From positions 437,453-501,452 of the forward strand of contig CAJJDP010000020.1 of assembly GCA_905182995.1 (NCBI GenBank): DNA of 64,000 bases. The letters are read 5' to 3'. Position numbers and translations under genes: made by a program. The notes under the pieces were generated by a model. It saw only the letters and a list, made by a program, of their open reading frames with translations, had not been told where the DNA came from and ran no database searches. This document shows positions 1-13,259 of the stretch, one piece after another (position 1 is the stretch's first letter; each line of letters opens with the position of its first letter). Source of the DNA: Paramecium octaurelia (taxonomy: Eukaryota; Ciliophora; Oligohymenophorea; Peniculida; Parameciidae).

Positions 1-361
1 TATTTAGGACATTCTAATATTATATCTTTTAATTTCAAAATGATTTATTCCTTATATGACAGTGTAAATAATCTATTTGTATTAAATATATAGCTTATAA
101 TTTGCTCTAAATAGACAATCAAATTTAAGTATAAAATCTAGAGCAGAATAATATTATAAATTTTTATTGAATGCGCTTCCTTTGTATCAATCACAATAGG
201 TTAAAAAAATTAAATTCAGCTATATGGTTTCGATGATAAATAGTTGAATCTTATGTTATCGAAGAAAAAATGTAATATAAATTATTGTATGTTTTGTGAT
301 TAGAGTATATCTTTATCATTCAAATAAATATTCTTATAGATTTATTACTAATTTATAATTA
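1..361. other. AT-rich 3' flank, no gene seen
   Basis: I see no convincing coding frame here. On the minus strand the frame of the neighbouring TSG101-like gene stays open to a TGA at 216-218 if its last intron is not removed. The translation past 361 is low-complexity and unlike the family, so I treat the stretch as 3' flank. Confidence 0.4.
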
Positions 362-1752
362 TCATAATTTTTTTGTTGGTGATGTATACTTCTTTAATAA
401 TAAAATATTATTGAATTACTCTTCTGAATATTTACGAGTCATCTAATAGATACTAGTTATATTGATATACTTTAATAACTGTTTCAAATGGTAGATTGAA
501 ATTCTTAAATTTGGTTACTATAAAATGCAAGGTTTCTCTGCATGCTTGAATATCTGAATACAATTCTAAGATTGAGGTTGAGAATTGATCATTTTCTCTA
601 ATATTCTAAAAAAGAGTTTCTTCGTTTAACCTAAGATGCATACAATTTATACTCTAATACGTCATTTTTTTCAACAAACTCACTCAATTTTTTATTTTCG
701 TTTTCTAATTACTATATAGATTATTCGATTTAATTTTCTAGATTTTATAAGTACATTTTTTTGGTTTCCTATTTTGTAACTTCATCGATTAATCTATCAT
801 GATGTTAATGCAAAATTTTGAAATCATTTTAAATCTAATTTAAATCATCACTTAATACTAAAATGTATGAACTAAAATTTTACTTTAATTGCATTTTTCC
901 TTGAGTTTGAATTCAACTTGAGAATATAAGTTGCTCTGTTAATAATATCCTGGAGCCTACTGCTATTGTTATTGAGTAGCATATGGATTATAAGGTTGGG
1001 TTTGATTATTGTAATATTAATTAGGAGGGTTGTTGTTTTAATATTAATAATTGTAGCCTTGGGTTGAATTTTAGTAGAATTATTGCTGCTGATTTTAGTA
1101 TTAATATGGGGCTTATGCATTTGGCTGTTATTAAATAACCCTAATGAATTGTGTGTAAAAATACTATGAATTTGATTATGTTCGGTTGAAAAAAGGGAAA
1201 TGCGCTTCTAAATCTCTAACTAAGGCGAGCATCACTCTTGACTTATTATAAAGAATGACATTTACAATTAATCTATGTTGATACCAACTTTGTAATTCGG
1301 TGTTGTGAATATTGACCACAGATTGATCTTAGGAAGCACCTTGGATGAAATATTGATTCACAGAAAATTTGGATATATCAGGATTATAAATTCTGATCAC
1401 AGCTGGAGCATCCGAATAGATAAAAGGAAACTAGATGGATGTAATAATAGAGTAAGTTTATCCTTTATATTTAATGGGCACTAATGATGAAATGAATTTA
1501 TACGCTCTCCTTTAAGTTCCAATAAATGTTTGATTATGCCATTTTCACCTTTAATTTTAAATAATTATTTACTTGTCTATGTGATTTGGGGATTGAATAA
1601 TTTTGGGTAATTGTATAAAATATTTGCAGCATCAGTAGCAACCTAAGAACTATTTTATAGATTATAAATTAATTCTACTGATTTCTGTATGCGCATAAAT
1701 TGATAACTCTATATAATTCCTATTCTTTCGGGAACTTTTCTGCCATAGCCAT
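362..1752 (-). CDS. Vps23/TSG101-like ESCRT-I subunit
   Basis: About 411 residues after removing six introns of 23-29 nt. The N-terminal ~150 residues read as a ubiquitin E2 variant (UEV) domain: LPIKYKGQTYSI, a YSDAPAVIRIYNP segment and a W-Y-x-H-R helix, without the catalytic cysteine of true E2 enzymes. A Gln/Asn/Tyr/Pro-rich linker (about 1140-910, with PNQYYNNQTQPYNPYA) follows, then a coiled coil and a C-terminal steadiness-box-like segment (ETLHFIVTKFKNFNLPFET). This order is that of TSG101/Vps23, which delivers ubiquitinated membrane cargo to multivesicular bodies. The last intron is inferred; without it the stop moves to 216-218. The start is the first ATG of the frame, 117 bp from the divergent neighbour. 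Confidence 0.85.
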
Positions 1753-1869
1753 TTTGAAATATATAAATATATTATATATACACACAAAATTTAATAATAT
1801 TGTTTATAATTTCTAAGTTCTGAAATACTCATTCACCTACTTAATAATCCTGAAAATGCGTAATTAATT
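1753..1869. promoter_or_regulatory. Divergent intergenic promoter region
   Basis: These 117 bp separate two divergent start codons and must hold both promoters. The sequence is almost pure A/T with TATATA runs near 1765-1785. No specific binding motif can be named. Confidence 0.35.
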
Positions 1870-2514
1870 ATGAATTTAAAGAATGAGAATTTAAAACATT
1901 AAAAGAATTAATTACTATTAGGGTGAAATCTAATTTAAGTTTTTGATTAGGTAATCGATGAAAGAATTCAATTAGTTCTAAATATTCAAAGGATTTCAAG
2001 AATCTTGAATAGCAAATTAAATATAGAATTATGTATTAAAAACAATTTAAAGATGGAAGACTAAGTCTCACTTGTTAGATATTTTGCAGATGTAAGCAAG
2101 TTGGTTACAATTTGTTATAAATTGTCATTGGAAAAATAAGAATTATTAAAATAAGCCAAATGTCATTCAGAATCTCAATCCCCAAGCCAATTAAAATCAC
2201 CTTTTGAGGTAGATTCACCTAAGTCATTCCTTAACAAATCTGAAAGTAATGTGAAGAAATAACTGGAATTAAAAAATTCTAATTAGGATCAAAAAAAGTA
2301 AAAGCAAAACAATTTAAGTCAAACTAGATAAGGAACACATTATTTCAAACCATAAATTTAGTGTAATTCTAATAAAGTTGTTAAGGCGTCAAAAGATAAT
2401 AATATATATAATTGTCAACAGTGCGATAAAAAGTATCATCATATGAAATCCCTAAAACGTCATATAAAATGGAATCATCAAATCGATAAATTAGCAAATT
2501 ACATAGAAGAATGA
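1870..2514 (+). CDS. Single C2H2 zinc-finger protein
   Basis: About 196 residues. Two introns, 1923-1950 (28 nt) and 1975-2000 (26 nt), restore one frame from the ATG to the TGA. The body is Lys/Gln/Ser-rich with a short predicted coiled coil. The C-terminus carries one C2H2 finger, CQQCDKKYHHMKSLKRH followed by a second His (C-x2-C-x12-H-x4-H), so it probably binds one Zn ion and could contact DNA or RNA. One finger alone rarely gives sequence-specific binding. The gene is convergent with the next one, with only 48 bp between stops. No closer family is recognised. Confidence 0.75.
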
Positions 2515-2562
2515 GAACATTATAAATATTAAAATATCTAAAATTAATTATCTTAATAATAT

Positions 2563-4066
2563 TCATTCAAAATATTTTATTCTCTCTTTTTCCTCTTCCG
2601 TAATATCATCAACTACTTATTCCTCTACTTAAACTTGAGCTGGCCATGATCTAACCATTATGGGTCTTCCGGTTCTTTTATGAACAATTTGTTCTTTTTA
2701 TTGCTCTTTTTACTTTTTCTACTGATCTAACAAGTCTTGTTCTTATTTCATTTACTTAACGATATCCTTTCTAGCCTTTATGCAATTCTTTTCTTTTTCT
2801 AATACTAACTCAGGAGCTATTTATCTAAACATCTTCAAATCATTTATTCTCTATTCTAATAGTTTTTCAGTCTCTTTAAGCATTTCTATTCCGGTAATAT
2901 CTTTTCTTGGTTCAACATTAACATCAGTTCTATATATTTTAGCTATTTAGTTTTCTAGATTCTTTAATGGTTCAAAAACTTCACTATCACTTCTAATAGC
3001 TTTGAGTACTTTGATTTAGTCATTAACTTAATCAATTTATTTTAGAAAGTCATTTTTTGTTTGTAAAGCAGTTTTTAACTTTTCTTCCAAGGTTTTAATC
3101 TTTTATTAATATTTATTTCTCAGATCTTCTACCATTTACTCTCTTTCCTTTGTATTTCCAATAAGAAACAAGTTCTTTTCTTCTAATTATTAGAATATTT
3201 CTTCCAATTATTTTGGTTAAGTGAAATATGTCACTTATTCATCATCTGAATCATTCAATAATTATTGTAATTCATTATTAATTTAGTTATTTTAATTGTT
3301 TCTTGATAACAAAACTTATTATTACTATTATTGTTATTTTGGTTGTTTTTACTTCATTTGAAATTCCTTAGGAGTAATCTTATCTAAAAACTTTTTGTAC
3401 TTTAAGAGGTCTTCTAAATTATCTATTTTCTATTGGATTTTAGTCATTAAATCTGTTCTATGTTCTTATAAGGATTTGATTTCATTGTTTTTTTCTTATT
3501 TCGATTTAGTCTCCTTTTCTGCTTCCTTAATAGCTTCTCTTGAACTCATCTTATTTTGCTCCAAAAATTTATTGAATAATTCCACATCTTCTTCTATGAG
3601 TGACTCACTTTTTTCTAAACCTAATCTATGTAACTTAGTCAATTTCTCAAATTCATCAATCATACCTCTTTTATGATCAATCAACATCTAAAACAACAAC
3701 ATTTCTCTCTTCTTATCTATGAATTGATACATAGGTTCTTTTTATCGAACTCTATTCTTAACAGCATTGTCAGCAGCATCAATAATGTTTCTTAAATCAA
3801 TCATATTAATACATCTTGGCATTGTATTCCTTGTCATTCTTATCTTCTTCTTTGCCAATTTCATTGATTTCCCTTATACTCAATTTTCCGATAGATTTTA
3901 TTCCTTTTTCATGAACTCTAAGATTTTGAAACTTGATCCTTTCCTCCATTTTGATTTATTTTTCTTTTTCCTTCATCTTGAAGATTTCGTATTCATCGGG
4001 AACATAAAATGGGTTTTCTATAGTCTAATTTAATCTTTCCTATATTTTTGGCAGCTATTATGCCAT
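2563..4066 (-). CDS. CFAP100/MIA1-like ciliary protein (DUF4200)
   Basis: 493 residues, with one 22-nt intron at 3791-3812. Near the N-terminus NPFYVPDEYEIFKMKEKEK matches the NPF-x-(I/V)-P motif of CFAP100 (CCDC37). The central DUF4200 coiled coil shows KKREMLLFQMLIDHKRG, EKSESLIEEDVELFNKFLEQ and EAIKEAEKETKSK. The basic C-terminus contains KRTGRPIMVRSWPAQ. In Chlamydomonas this family (MIA1) regulates the f/I1 inner dynein arm, so a role in axonemal beating is expected. Almost all of the protein is predicted helical. CFAP73 shares the domain but lacks the NPF element, so CFAP100 is preferred. Confidence 0.85.
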
Positions 4067-4124
4067 TTTTTAATTAATTATTAATAAAAAAGAATATAAA
4101 CACATGTAATAACATGAACAATTA

Positions 4125-5556
4125 ATGAGAAATTTTTCTAGTATTACAGGATGCTTGGATCAGGAGAAATGCTTAAATTATTTACAAATGGCTAATTTTG
4201 AGTTAGAAGTAAAAACGTGGTTTTATTTATTTATAAGAGTGCAATTTAATTATTTTTTGAGATAGAAATACAATCATAATAATTTGTAGCTCCCATTCAA
4301 AAGGTGAACTAATAGGAGCCACAACCTTCACAGAGTTAAAGAAGATAAATCTAAGGGAACTTTGAGCTAGAATAGTCTTAAACAACTTAAGAATTAGTTT
4401 AAAAATATAAGAATTATAAAGAGAGTAAACTTGACGAAGATCCTGGATTAGTCTCTGGAGTTTGGAAAATAGCTAAGGCTCTATGTATTAATCGTTTCTT
4501 ATTTTGATAGTTACTAAAAATTAAAATTATGGCGAAGATTTTTAGAAACACATACAATCAAAAAAGGTAAAAATAGAAATCAAATTCGAAATGGGTTCAT
4601 TTTAAGATAACATTAAAATAGCCTCAGACAAAATGCATCCACTTTTTGTATATGTCCATGATGTTTCATGCTTGAAAATCTTGCAAACTATGTTTTAATG
4701 CAAATCTTTTGTATCAATAGTGAATAGATACTTCCTCAGCTACGCTTTTATCGCTAATAAGGATACCTTAGCGTAGTTACCTACTTAAAATATTGAAATT
4801 CCATCTATTCTAATATATAGAATAAATTTTATTGATGAAGTTAGTTTAGTCAAATAAATCAAGTTATTTCCTTAATCCAATTTCGAGGAACTGGCTGTAG
4901 ATATAAAATCAATAAGATCTGCTATTAGTAAGATTAGTGCATAGGAGAAATTAGCGAAAAGATTGGTTGATAGTCCTGAATAGATTCATTAAAGTTAAAT
5001 TGATAGATTTAGACAGAAACAATTGGATATGGAAATAAGAAGATAATAAGAAATCGAATAAAGGGAAAGGGAGGAATTATTATAAAAGTAGGATTTTGAA
5101 TATATGATGGCCTTACAATAAGCAGATGAAAAAAAGAAGAAAATTAATGATGAAAAATTAAAATAGGAATAACTAATATAAGAACAATAAGAAGAAGAAG
5201 TATTACAAAAATAGTATATTTAGGAACAACGCTAATTTTTAAAGGCTACATTACTCTCAGGTTTACCTTAAGAACCAAAAGAAAATTGTATAACCATTTA
5301 ATTTAGATTTTTTGATAAGGTCATTACTAGGAACTTTAATTTCACTGATAAGATATAGGTAATTAAAATATTAATTTAGTTTATTTTTGATTTTGTAATG
5401 TGTCAAGATGATTAGCTCTTTCTTAACCCAAAGGCAGATGTTGATTTAATCTAAAATTTTCCTAAGCTCTCTTTATTCGATAAAAAAGACATGTTAATTT
5501 AGGAGATCTTCAATGATTCAACTGGAGAGTAGTTAATTATTTTAGAAAAGGAATGA
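4125..5556 (+). CDS. UBA-UAS-UBX protein of the FAF1/FAF2 (UBXD8) type
   Basis: The start is ATG 4125. At least one intron (about 4211-4238) and probably two or three more lie in the N-terminal third, and I could not place them all. The domain order is a UBA-like segment (ITGCLDQEKCLNYLQMANFE), a thioredoxin-like UAS domain (ASDKMHPLFVYVHDVSCLK), a long charged coiled coil, and a C-terminal UBX domain from CITIQFRFFDKVITRNFNF to the stop. UBX proteins of this build recruit Cdc48/p97 to ubiquitinated clients, for example in ER-associated degradation. No hydrophobic hairpin like that of UBXD8 is obvious, so a soluble FAF1-like role is equally possible. Confidence 0.8.
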
Positions 5557-5715
5557 TTATGTAATAATATAGAAATACTAAATATGCTAAGCAATTAATT
5601 ATTCATAATAAAAGACATATTTAATATACAACAATTTTCTATATTTCTTAATATCTATATAAGAAATAGCGAATCATGATTTACAATAATATTATTTTTT
5701 ATTAATTTTTTCAAG

Positions 5716-6753
5716 ATGTCTGCTAAGGATTTGTTGATTTAATTATTTGGATTGCCCAAAGGAGAAATAATATTTTAAGATTACTCTTGCGCTTTAAAAG
5801 GATTAATTTCAAAATATGGAAGAATATTTATAGCTGAAAATCACATTTGCTTTTACGCCAATCTTGCAGGAAGCAAAACGAATTTGGTGATTAAATTGGA
5901 TGATATTGCTAAGTTGGATAGTAAAAATAAGAGTGATATTGATATAATCTTGAAGGATGGCAGAGCCTTCTGTTTCAATGGTTTTCATGACAAAGAATAG
6001 GTATATAATCTAATGAATGCATTAATATCTGGTTAGCCATTGTCAAATTAATAGACATTCTAATCTACTACAGATAGTGCTAGAGAAGATGAATCTTAAA
6101 TTGAAAATGCAGAGGTAGAAATCTAATTTCTCTAATCAGGAGCATCAATGGATTAAGAGATGTGTAAATTCACATTTTCCTTTAGTCAAGATAAATTTTT
6201 TGAATTCTTTCTTGCAGACGATGCACTTGTTTATTCAATTGCAGATCACAGATAATCAGAAAAGGATACTGATATTTAATTAACCAAGTGGACGCCTGTG
6301 GAAGATAATCCATAAATGTTTTAGAGAGAAATGAAAAATGTTATCAAGTTAACTGGAGTTCCTTTTAAAGATAAAAGTAGGATGCATAAACTTTTTACCT
6401 ATAAGAAAGAGGCTGATAAATTAATTTATACTTGTACTACTCATACTTTAGATGTTCCTTATGGAAATTGTTTTTAGGCAGAAGAAAGGTGGGAGGTCTC
6501 ATAGTTGGAAGATAATAAATGTTTATTGAAGATATTTGCTTCAGTTGTATTTACAAAATCCACAATGATGAAAGGCACAATTATGAGTAAAACAATGTCT
6601 GGGTTAAAGGATGATTATGAAAAATGGATAAACAATGTTAAAATTAAATTAGAAGCCATGGCGAAATCTTAAAAGTCGTAGACATCCAATATCAATCATG
6701 AATATGAAGAGTAGTTATTCTATTTTATTTTTTAGTTCTAAAAAGTTAGATGA
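5716..6753 (+). CDS. GRAM + VASt (START-like) lipid-transfer protein
   Basis: 345 residues in one open frame without introns. The N-terminal ~110 residues form a GRAM domain (CALKGLISKYGRIFIAENHI, then HICFYANLAG and IIKLDD-type strands). Residues ~150-325 form a VASt/START-like domain (MCKFTFSFSQDKFFEFFLAD, KLIYTCTTHTLDVPYGN). This is the GRAMD1/Aster and Lam pairing, which moves sterols between ER and plasma membrane. Those proteins usually end in a membrane anchor, which is absent here. Removing a possible 21-nt intron at 6745-6765 extends the frame to a TGA at 6931-6933 and adds a hydrophobic tail. Confidence 0.8.
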
Positions 6754-7004
6754 TAATATTTTAAGCAAAATAATGTAAACTAGTCAGTCTCAATAAGCAA
6801 AGTAAACTATTTCTCAAACTTAATTCTATTAAGGCAGAAAGTCAGAATTACTTTATTTATTATCCATATTTCTTTTAATAATAATCATGCTAATTTAGAT
6901 TGGAATATTAAATAAATAATCTTAAAAGCTTGAGAACTTAGAATTGTTGGTATTACAATTATAATAACGATGATATATATTATTTTAATATTTTGATTAC
7001 TTAA

Positions 7005-8113
7005 TCATTCTTAAACTGGTGGTTCTTCTGTGGTCTCTTCTGTGGTTTCTGTAGTCTCCTCTGTAGTTTCCTCTGTAGTTTCTTCACCAGTTTCAGTTGT
7101 TTCCTCTCCAGTTTAATTTGTTTCCTCTCCTGTTTCTGTTGTTTCTTCTCCTGTTTAAGTTGTTTCTTCTCCAGTTTCAGTGGTTTCTTCTGTCACTTCC
7201 TCTCCCTCTTCTGTGGTTTATGTTTATTCATTTGCAGATTAGTCTGAGCTTGATGAACTTTCATGTGAATCTGCTTATTAATCTGATTCTGAATGACTTG
7301 AGCTAGAAGATGAAGATTTTCCTGATCCTGAATGGCTTGAACTTGCAGCTGGACCACTTCCTGCTTCTGTATGACTTTAGCCAGCATCGGAAGTACTTTC
7401 TGATTCTTATTTGCTTGCACCAGCAGCTGAAGTAGTTTCAGTTGTTGTTTTACCTTGGTGATGATGATGAATGGTGATTTCATGAGTTTCATCATCTTAA
7501 GATGTTACCTTAACACCAGTTTCAGATCCATTGCTTGTACATCCTCCTCTTATGATTTCGAGATCTTTAATTTATCCTTTGATCTTGATGACTGTAATTG
7601 GTGTGCTTCTGCATTATTATTTGCAATTATTAAGACTGCTAATGTATTCTCTCAACAATTTGCATAATTCTTTTTTAGCAGCTGCTCTATCTTCATGATC
7701 TATTATATTTATTTTATTTATATACTTTCAGAATCTAAGGCATGGCATTATTCTCTTAAGGCCTTGACTTGACTTAGACCAATTTTGCTTTTTGTAAGTG
7801 GTAATTCTAATTTGTGTAATTTCTTAAGCAATTTCTTTCCTGAAACAGAGACTTGTGCTTCTAAGAAAGAATGATGCTTTGTTGATATCATTTTTTCCAT
7901 CTACTCAAGGATCTTGATATCATGAGAAATAGCTTTTTGATGGATTAACAAATCTTCCCATTACTTCATTTATGTTTCAATAAATGAGAATTGATCAGAT
8001 CTTGAGCAATCCATTGTTTTAACATTAAAATTTGCTAATTCTTCCAAAGACATCATTTACTCGGTGAATGCAAAGGCACCCAAAGCCAAAACTAATAAAA
8101 TCAAAGCTTTCAT
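7005..8113 (-). CDS. Secreted protein with His cluster and acidic Thr/Glu repeats
   Basis: 360 residues with one 26-nt intron at 7700-7725. It begins with a clear signal peptide (MKALILLVLALGAFAF). The first ~200 residues are predicted helical, with four to six cysteines. A HHHH cluster (ITIHHHHQG) follows, then a Ser/Gly/Ala linker, then about 60 residues of EETTETGEE-type repeats. The tail is strongly acidic and could bind Ca2+, in the manner of secretory-granule matrix proteins. I cannot assign it to the trichocyst matrix protein family from sequence alone. The acidic tail also produces open reading frames in other frames. Confidence 0.7.
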
Positions 8114-9073
8114 TTAAAATAATATTCACAAAAACGAATTCTCAATATTCATCTAAAATTATTTATTTAACATATATTAACATTTATACTAATTTATATA
8201 GAGTTTTATGAGAAACTGTAATAAACAACTTGCCATTCATTTTCAAAAAGTCTTATCCGATATTGAGATATACGATTACATCATAAATAAGAGTTAAATA
8301 AATAAATAATAAATAATAACTAATTGTTAAATTACAAATTGAAGCATTTATGAATCACAATAAATATTACTAAATTATTAAGAATTATTGTTCATTTGAC
8401 CAATTAATTTCAGTGTTCTCAACTCCTAATATGATCAGCTCCTTTGATTGCATAATATTTTCTAAAAATAATTAATCTCTCAAAGTATTAATCAATTATG
8501 TTTGATATCACATTTTAGATATGAAACTAAACAGAATTGTACAAATTTGGTGTTAAAAATGACATTTTTCATTTTTTTTTTAGACTTATTTTTTTGGTAC
8601 TTTTACCAACTGGATTAGAAGGTCAAAAACTGATTTATCCGATTATACCATCATCCAAATTGTGGAAATAATCAATACGAGTTGATTTATGTTTGTATGT
8701 TGCTTGAGATTATAAATGTTACTACTTAACTTTTTAGATGATGTAATTCACATATATATAAAAAAATAGGTGTCTAAATTTGAAGAATTAATTTTCAAGA
8801 CCTCCTATCATCATGACAACTTGATTTTGGATGGATCATGAGAACCACGATCGTTTCTTCTTTGGTTTAATGTGATTATTTTTAATTTGTGACTATAATT
8901 TTGAAAATAGAAATACAGATACACATTCAAGGTTATGTAAAATAAATTAATTTTCCATATGGATTAAGCAAAAATAATATTCATTAACTCTATATACAAT
9001 GGAAATATGGATTTAAAGTGATATATAAGTGCTCTTGTGAATATAGTTATATATATTGAATTTTAAATCTAAA
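8114..9073. other. 960 bp intergenic region, no gene seen
   Basis: This is the upstream region of two divergent genes, both coding for secretory-pathway proteins. It is unusually long for this compact window. No frame of reasonable length or composition is open on either strand with the ciliate code. Confidence 0.4.
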
Positions 9074-12000
9074 ATGATTTACATCACATTATTGAGTTGT
9101 ATTCTTCAGAGCATAGCCAAAGATTGCTCTTTATTTCCAAGTGATTACACAAAGATAGTCGGAAAGGAAAACGAAATAATCGTTTAGGATATATAGGAGT
9201 ATTTTATTTAAGTTAAATACAACGACACCGTCACATTAACTGATTAAAATAACAAGCTTACTTTGCTACCACCGATTTATTTAAAAACTAATAACGAATT
9301 GGTTCCCAATGGTATTATATTAACTAAAATATATTTTAGTCAATAAGGTTTTATCTTACTCAGTGTTGACAACTAAAAGTTAATGGATGAATAAATTTCA
9401 GCTACTAGCTATCAGAAATCAAGATGAATAAATTTTAGCATGGACAGAAAAAATTGTTGCAGGTACTTAATAGAGATACCCAACCTTTGATAAAACAATT
9501 TCCCTTGGAAGGACTGACGAAGTTATTTGCCAATCTTCAACTATTTTAGATATAAATCATCTACTAATAGATTGCTACTAGGTTAATGATTAAGAGCCAT
9601 AAACTTATTTTTATATGATTAGCGAAAAAGATGCTTAATAATAATTAAAAATAGAAAATGCGTATCCATATCAAAAAAATTAATAAAGATACATTGTAAG
9701 CACTCAGAACTACATATATAGAATTACTTTGAAAACTAATAATAATCCAGCAATTATTGAATTGTTTACTTATGATTTAGTCAATAAGGACATAAAGCTC
9801 CAAAAGACTATTAACTAAGAGTTAATTCAATAATACGTGAATATTACCGAATATTCCTTTGATATGGTTGATGCCAAGATCAGTCCAACTGATTAAATTG
9901 CTATTTTAGATAAGACTGGAAATGTATTTTTACTCCAATACTACTCCTCAAATGATACAATCAAATTTAATCAGGAGGGATATCTCTTAGGAGAATCTTT
10001 TGCTTTTGATTATTAATTTAATCATTAAGAGTTTGTAATTGTATAAAAAAACTCTGTCTAAAAAAGCCATAGAAGTTACGATTCATTAGAAGACCTATCA
10101 AATTCGAAAATTCATTACAGCAATGATTTTATATTTTTAACTTCCCCCACTCAAATTATAGCATTTGATAAATATTTGGAGGTAAGTGAAATTGCATAAG
10201 GCGATTTCAGCAATGTAATTGCAGATTAAACTTAAAATGACTTCTTAGTCTTCACCAATACAAATATTAAACATTATTTACGTAATCCTCACTATAGAAT
10301 CTAGTATCATAATAATGAGCAAGGCATTACTGGAAATTCAATACTCAAACTCAACGACTGTTAAGTCACTATAGAATATCAGACAGTTTCAGCGAAGTCA
10401 GTCGATTTGGTACTAGTATCAAAGGGAAATATTTAAGATTCTCCATTTTTCACATAAAAAATATTTTTTAATGATTTCAATGTCCGTCCGAGATAATTGG
10501 TCTCAGGTCCAAAACAAAATATTAGTTTTTAAAAGAATACTAAAAATGATCAAAATAGTGGTGGAAATTTGACTTATATTGCAGTTTAGGGAGATACGTT
10601 TGATAAGTATACTAATAAAAATTTGAGTTTAACTGACTTAATCTTCCTTTAAACTGTTTCTATGGCTTAATCTTTTGATTAACCTTTTTCAATAATCACT
10701 TAGAATAAACAAAAAGAATTGGCTATATATAATTGCTAATCTCGTACAGCTGAAATATGTTAATTGTCCTATTAGTCAAAGTTGGATTTTGAAATTACTA
10801 AGGAAAATACTGTTATCCAATATTATTTTTATTAATTTACATTCATTACACTACTAAATGAGAAAACACTGTTCTTTTATAAATATTATTCAAACAGCTA
10901 TCTCAATAGAACTATTACGCTTAAAGATGAGGACGAAATCAAAAGCATAGATAGCATTTACTTGAGTTATTCGTATTTGCTCCTATTTTCTAAAGCAGCC
11001 AAAACTATCGGAGTGTATAATTTTGAGTATGTCGATTTACTTTATATTATAAACCCTGAGAAATTGAGCAAATTAGGATTTGCCGATTGGGATCCATAAA
11101 GATTATATTCAAATGATTTTGACCAACAATTATTTGTTGTAAATGGAGAAGCATAGAATCAACTTCTGATCTTGAATTTAACAAAAACAGATTTCTCTTT
11201 TGGTTATCAAATGGCTATTTCACAATCTTAGGATATTAGGATTATTAGTTTTTATGAGAGATTTGCTATACTTTAATAGTAAGCCTAAGGAAAATTTACA
11301 TTCTAAATTTACAATAGATAGGATCCTACAAATATCTATCTTGAGAAAACTCCATCTTTTTATGATTATTAAATTGAAAGTTTTGACTCATTCTTTTGGG
11401 TTTCTTATAATGGTTTGTTGCACGTCAAAGCAAAATCAGAATTCAAATCTGTTATCTTATCGTATATTGTTGATTTGACTGATCATAATTCATTATATTG
11501 TGTACAAGATTGGGACCCAGTCAATCAATTTGTGGCAGCAACCTAGAATACAGTATTCTAATTTAATAAGGACAATGTTTGGGTATATTATATCTAAAGG
11601 TACCCTTACGTGTCATATTCAGTTAGTTTTGATGACAGTACTTTTATTTCAAATTAGGACTATAACATAGTTTACTCAAATGAATAACTTTTATTGGTTA
11701 ATAAAAATTTCAGATTGGTTAACATCTATATTGATTTGAAGATTAGTTAGGATAAATTGAACATAACCACTAATTTAACATCAAATCAAGAACACAATTA
11801 CATTTAAGATATGGGTACTGATTGGTTTTCAGGAGAAGTCACCTAATTTGAATTGTATTTACCTCAATTTAATGATCAAAAAGCAGAAATAATAAATCCT
11901 ATTGAAGTTGTAAAACCATATTATCAAAATAATACTATGAATGTTGTTGATTTCAGTACAAACTATATTTTTGTTCTTAAAAATGACTCCTATGTTCTTA

Positions 12001-13259
12001 TTAGTAAGAAGACAAATGAAGTTGTAGTCACTGAAAAAATAACTAAAGGTTATTTATGTCAAGATGTCATAGCAAGTTTTGATTCCTAGGTCTTGATATA
12101 ATGTATTAAAGAAGAATTATAGTATGTTGGTGGAATACAATGTGAAAATACTAATTGTAAAATAGGTAGTTCTTGGTTATAAATAAGTGAAGAAATAATA
12201 TCAGGATACATAGATAATGAAAATATCTTTATTATTGAAAGACAGGAGATCTTGGCTTACTCAAAAAATATTCTAGATTTATCCAAAGCTTAAAATTATG
12301 GTAAGGTAAGTGTTAATGATTTGGATAATTTCTAGTATGGATTAACTATTAAAAAAATTAAGAAGAATCACTATCACGTGTATTGCACTGATCATAATTA
12401 TGCATTTATTGTACTTGAATATAGCATAAAAGAGAATCAAATATAAAGAACCAACAAAATTACTTTCAATTTATACGATTTTATAAATCAAAACTTCTAT
12501 TAACTTACAGGAACCATTTACTCTTGCATCAGAACAATTAATGTTGTGATTACTGATACATCATACAAAGCAGACTTTATTCTATTTGCCACTGCTGGTC
12601 CTCATTATGGAGTACACATTGAGTTTTCATGTACTGCTGACCAATGTAGTTTGGAATAGAAAAAGATTGCTTTTGTGTTGCAAGGCTATGGATCATTCGA
12701 ACTCTTAGGATACATATTCTCAAATGTTAGAATTGTTAATAATTTCGTATAAGTTTCCTATACAGATTCTGGCAGAATCAAATTGGTTTAGACAATCTAT
12801 TAATTACCTAAGGTTTAAACTACAAATTCAGCTGTAATCTTTTTTGCAGCCTTAAGACCGACATACTATTATAACAGGAATTTCATCTAAGAGGAATTTT
12901 ACTCTTACGAAAACTAAGTAATTTTATATATTTATAATTAGTTGTATTACATTACCAATTCAGAACATATTGATTAATTAGGTTTATATAAAATTAATTC
13001 ATCTCCACAACTATTGCTCAACGGAAAATTTGATAAATCCTCTGGGTATATTAGAGTTAAAAATGATTTTTCATTTGATTAAATACCCATTACTATTCAA
13101 GGACCAGGTGGTTCTGATGATGACGATCACGATAATACTACTTCTAGTGGCCATACAGGAGTTTGGGTGGCTTTGGGTATATTTGGAGGTTGTTTAATTT
13201 TGGGAACAGGATATTACTGTTACAAAAGGAAGAAAACTAAGGTGGACACTTTAATTTGA
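9074..13259 (+). CDS. Large single-pass membrane protein with signal peptide
   Basis: 1385 residues. A 28-nt intron at 9312-9339 is the only one needed. The N-terminus is a signal peptide (MIYITLLSCILQSIAKDC). The ~1330-residue ectodomain is rich in Asn, Tyr and Ser with many N-x-S/T sites and mostly beta-type hydrophobic spacing. It ends in an acidic juxtamembrane stretch (DDDDHDN), one transmembrane helix (VWVALGIFGGCLILGTGYY) and a short basic tail (CYKRKKTKVDTLI). It is probably a type I surface or endomembrane protein. I do not recognise a domain; a beta-propeller is possible. A close inverted paralogue lies at 62.4-64 kb. Confidence 0.8.

Noticed and set aside
872-1120. Asn/Ile-rich standard-code frame on the minus strand
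   Set aside because: It is out of frame with the UEV and steadiness-box parts; the correct frame is the Gln/Asn/Tyr/Pro-rich linker of the TSG101-like protein.
7097-7495. Leu/Phe-rich plus-strand and Gln-rich minus-strand frames over the acidic tail
   Set aside because: They are shadow frames of the Thr/Glu repeat; only one frame continues from the signal peptide to a TGA.
8114-9073. Possible hidden gene in the 960-bp gap
   Set aside because: No frame on either strand had protein-like composition or workable introns.
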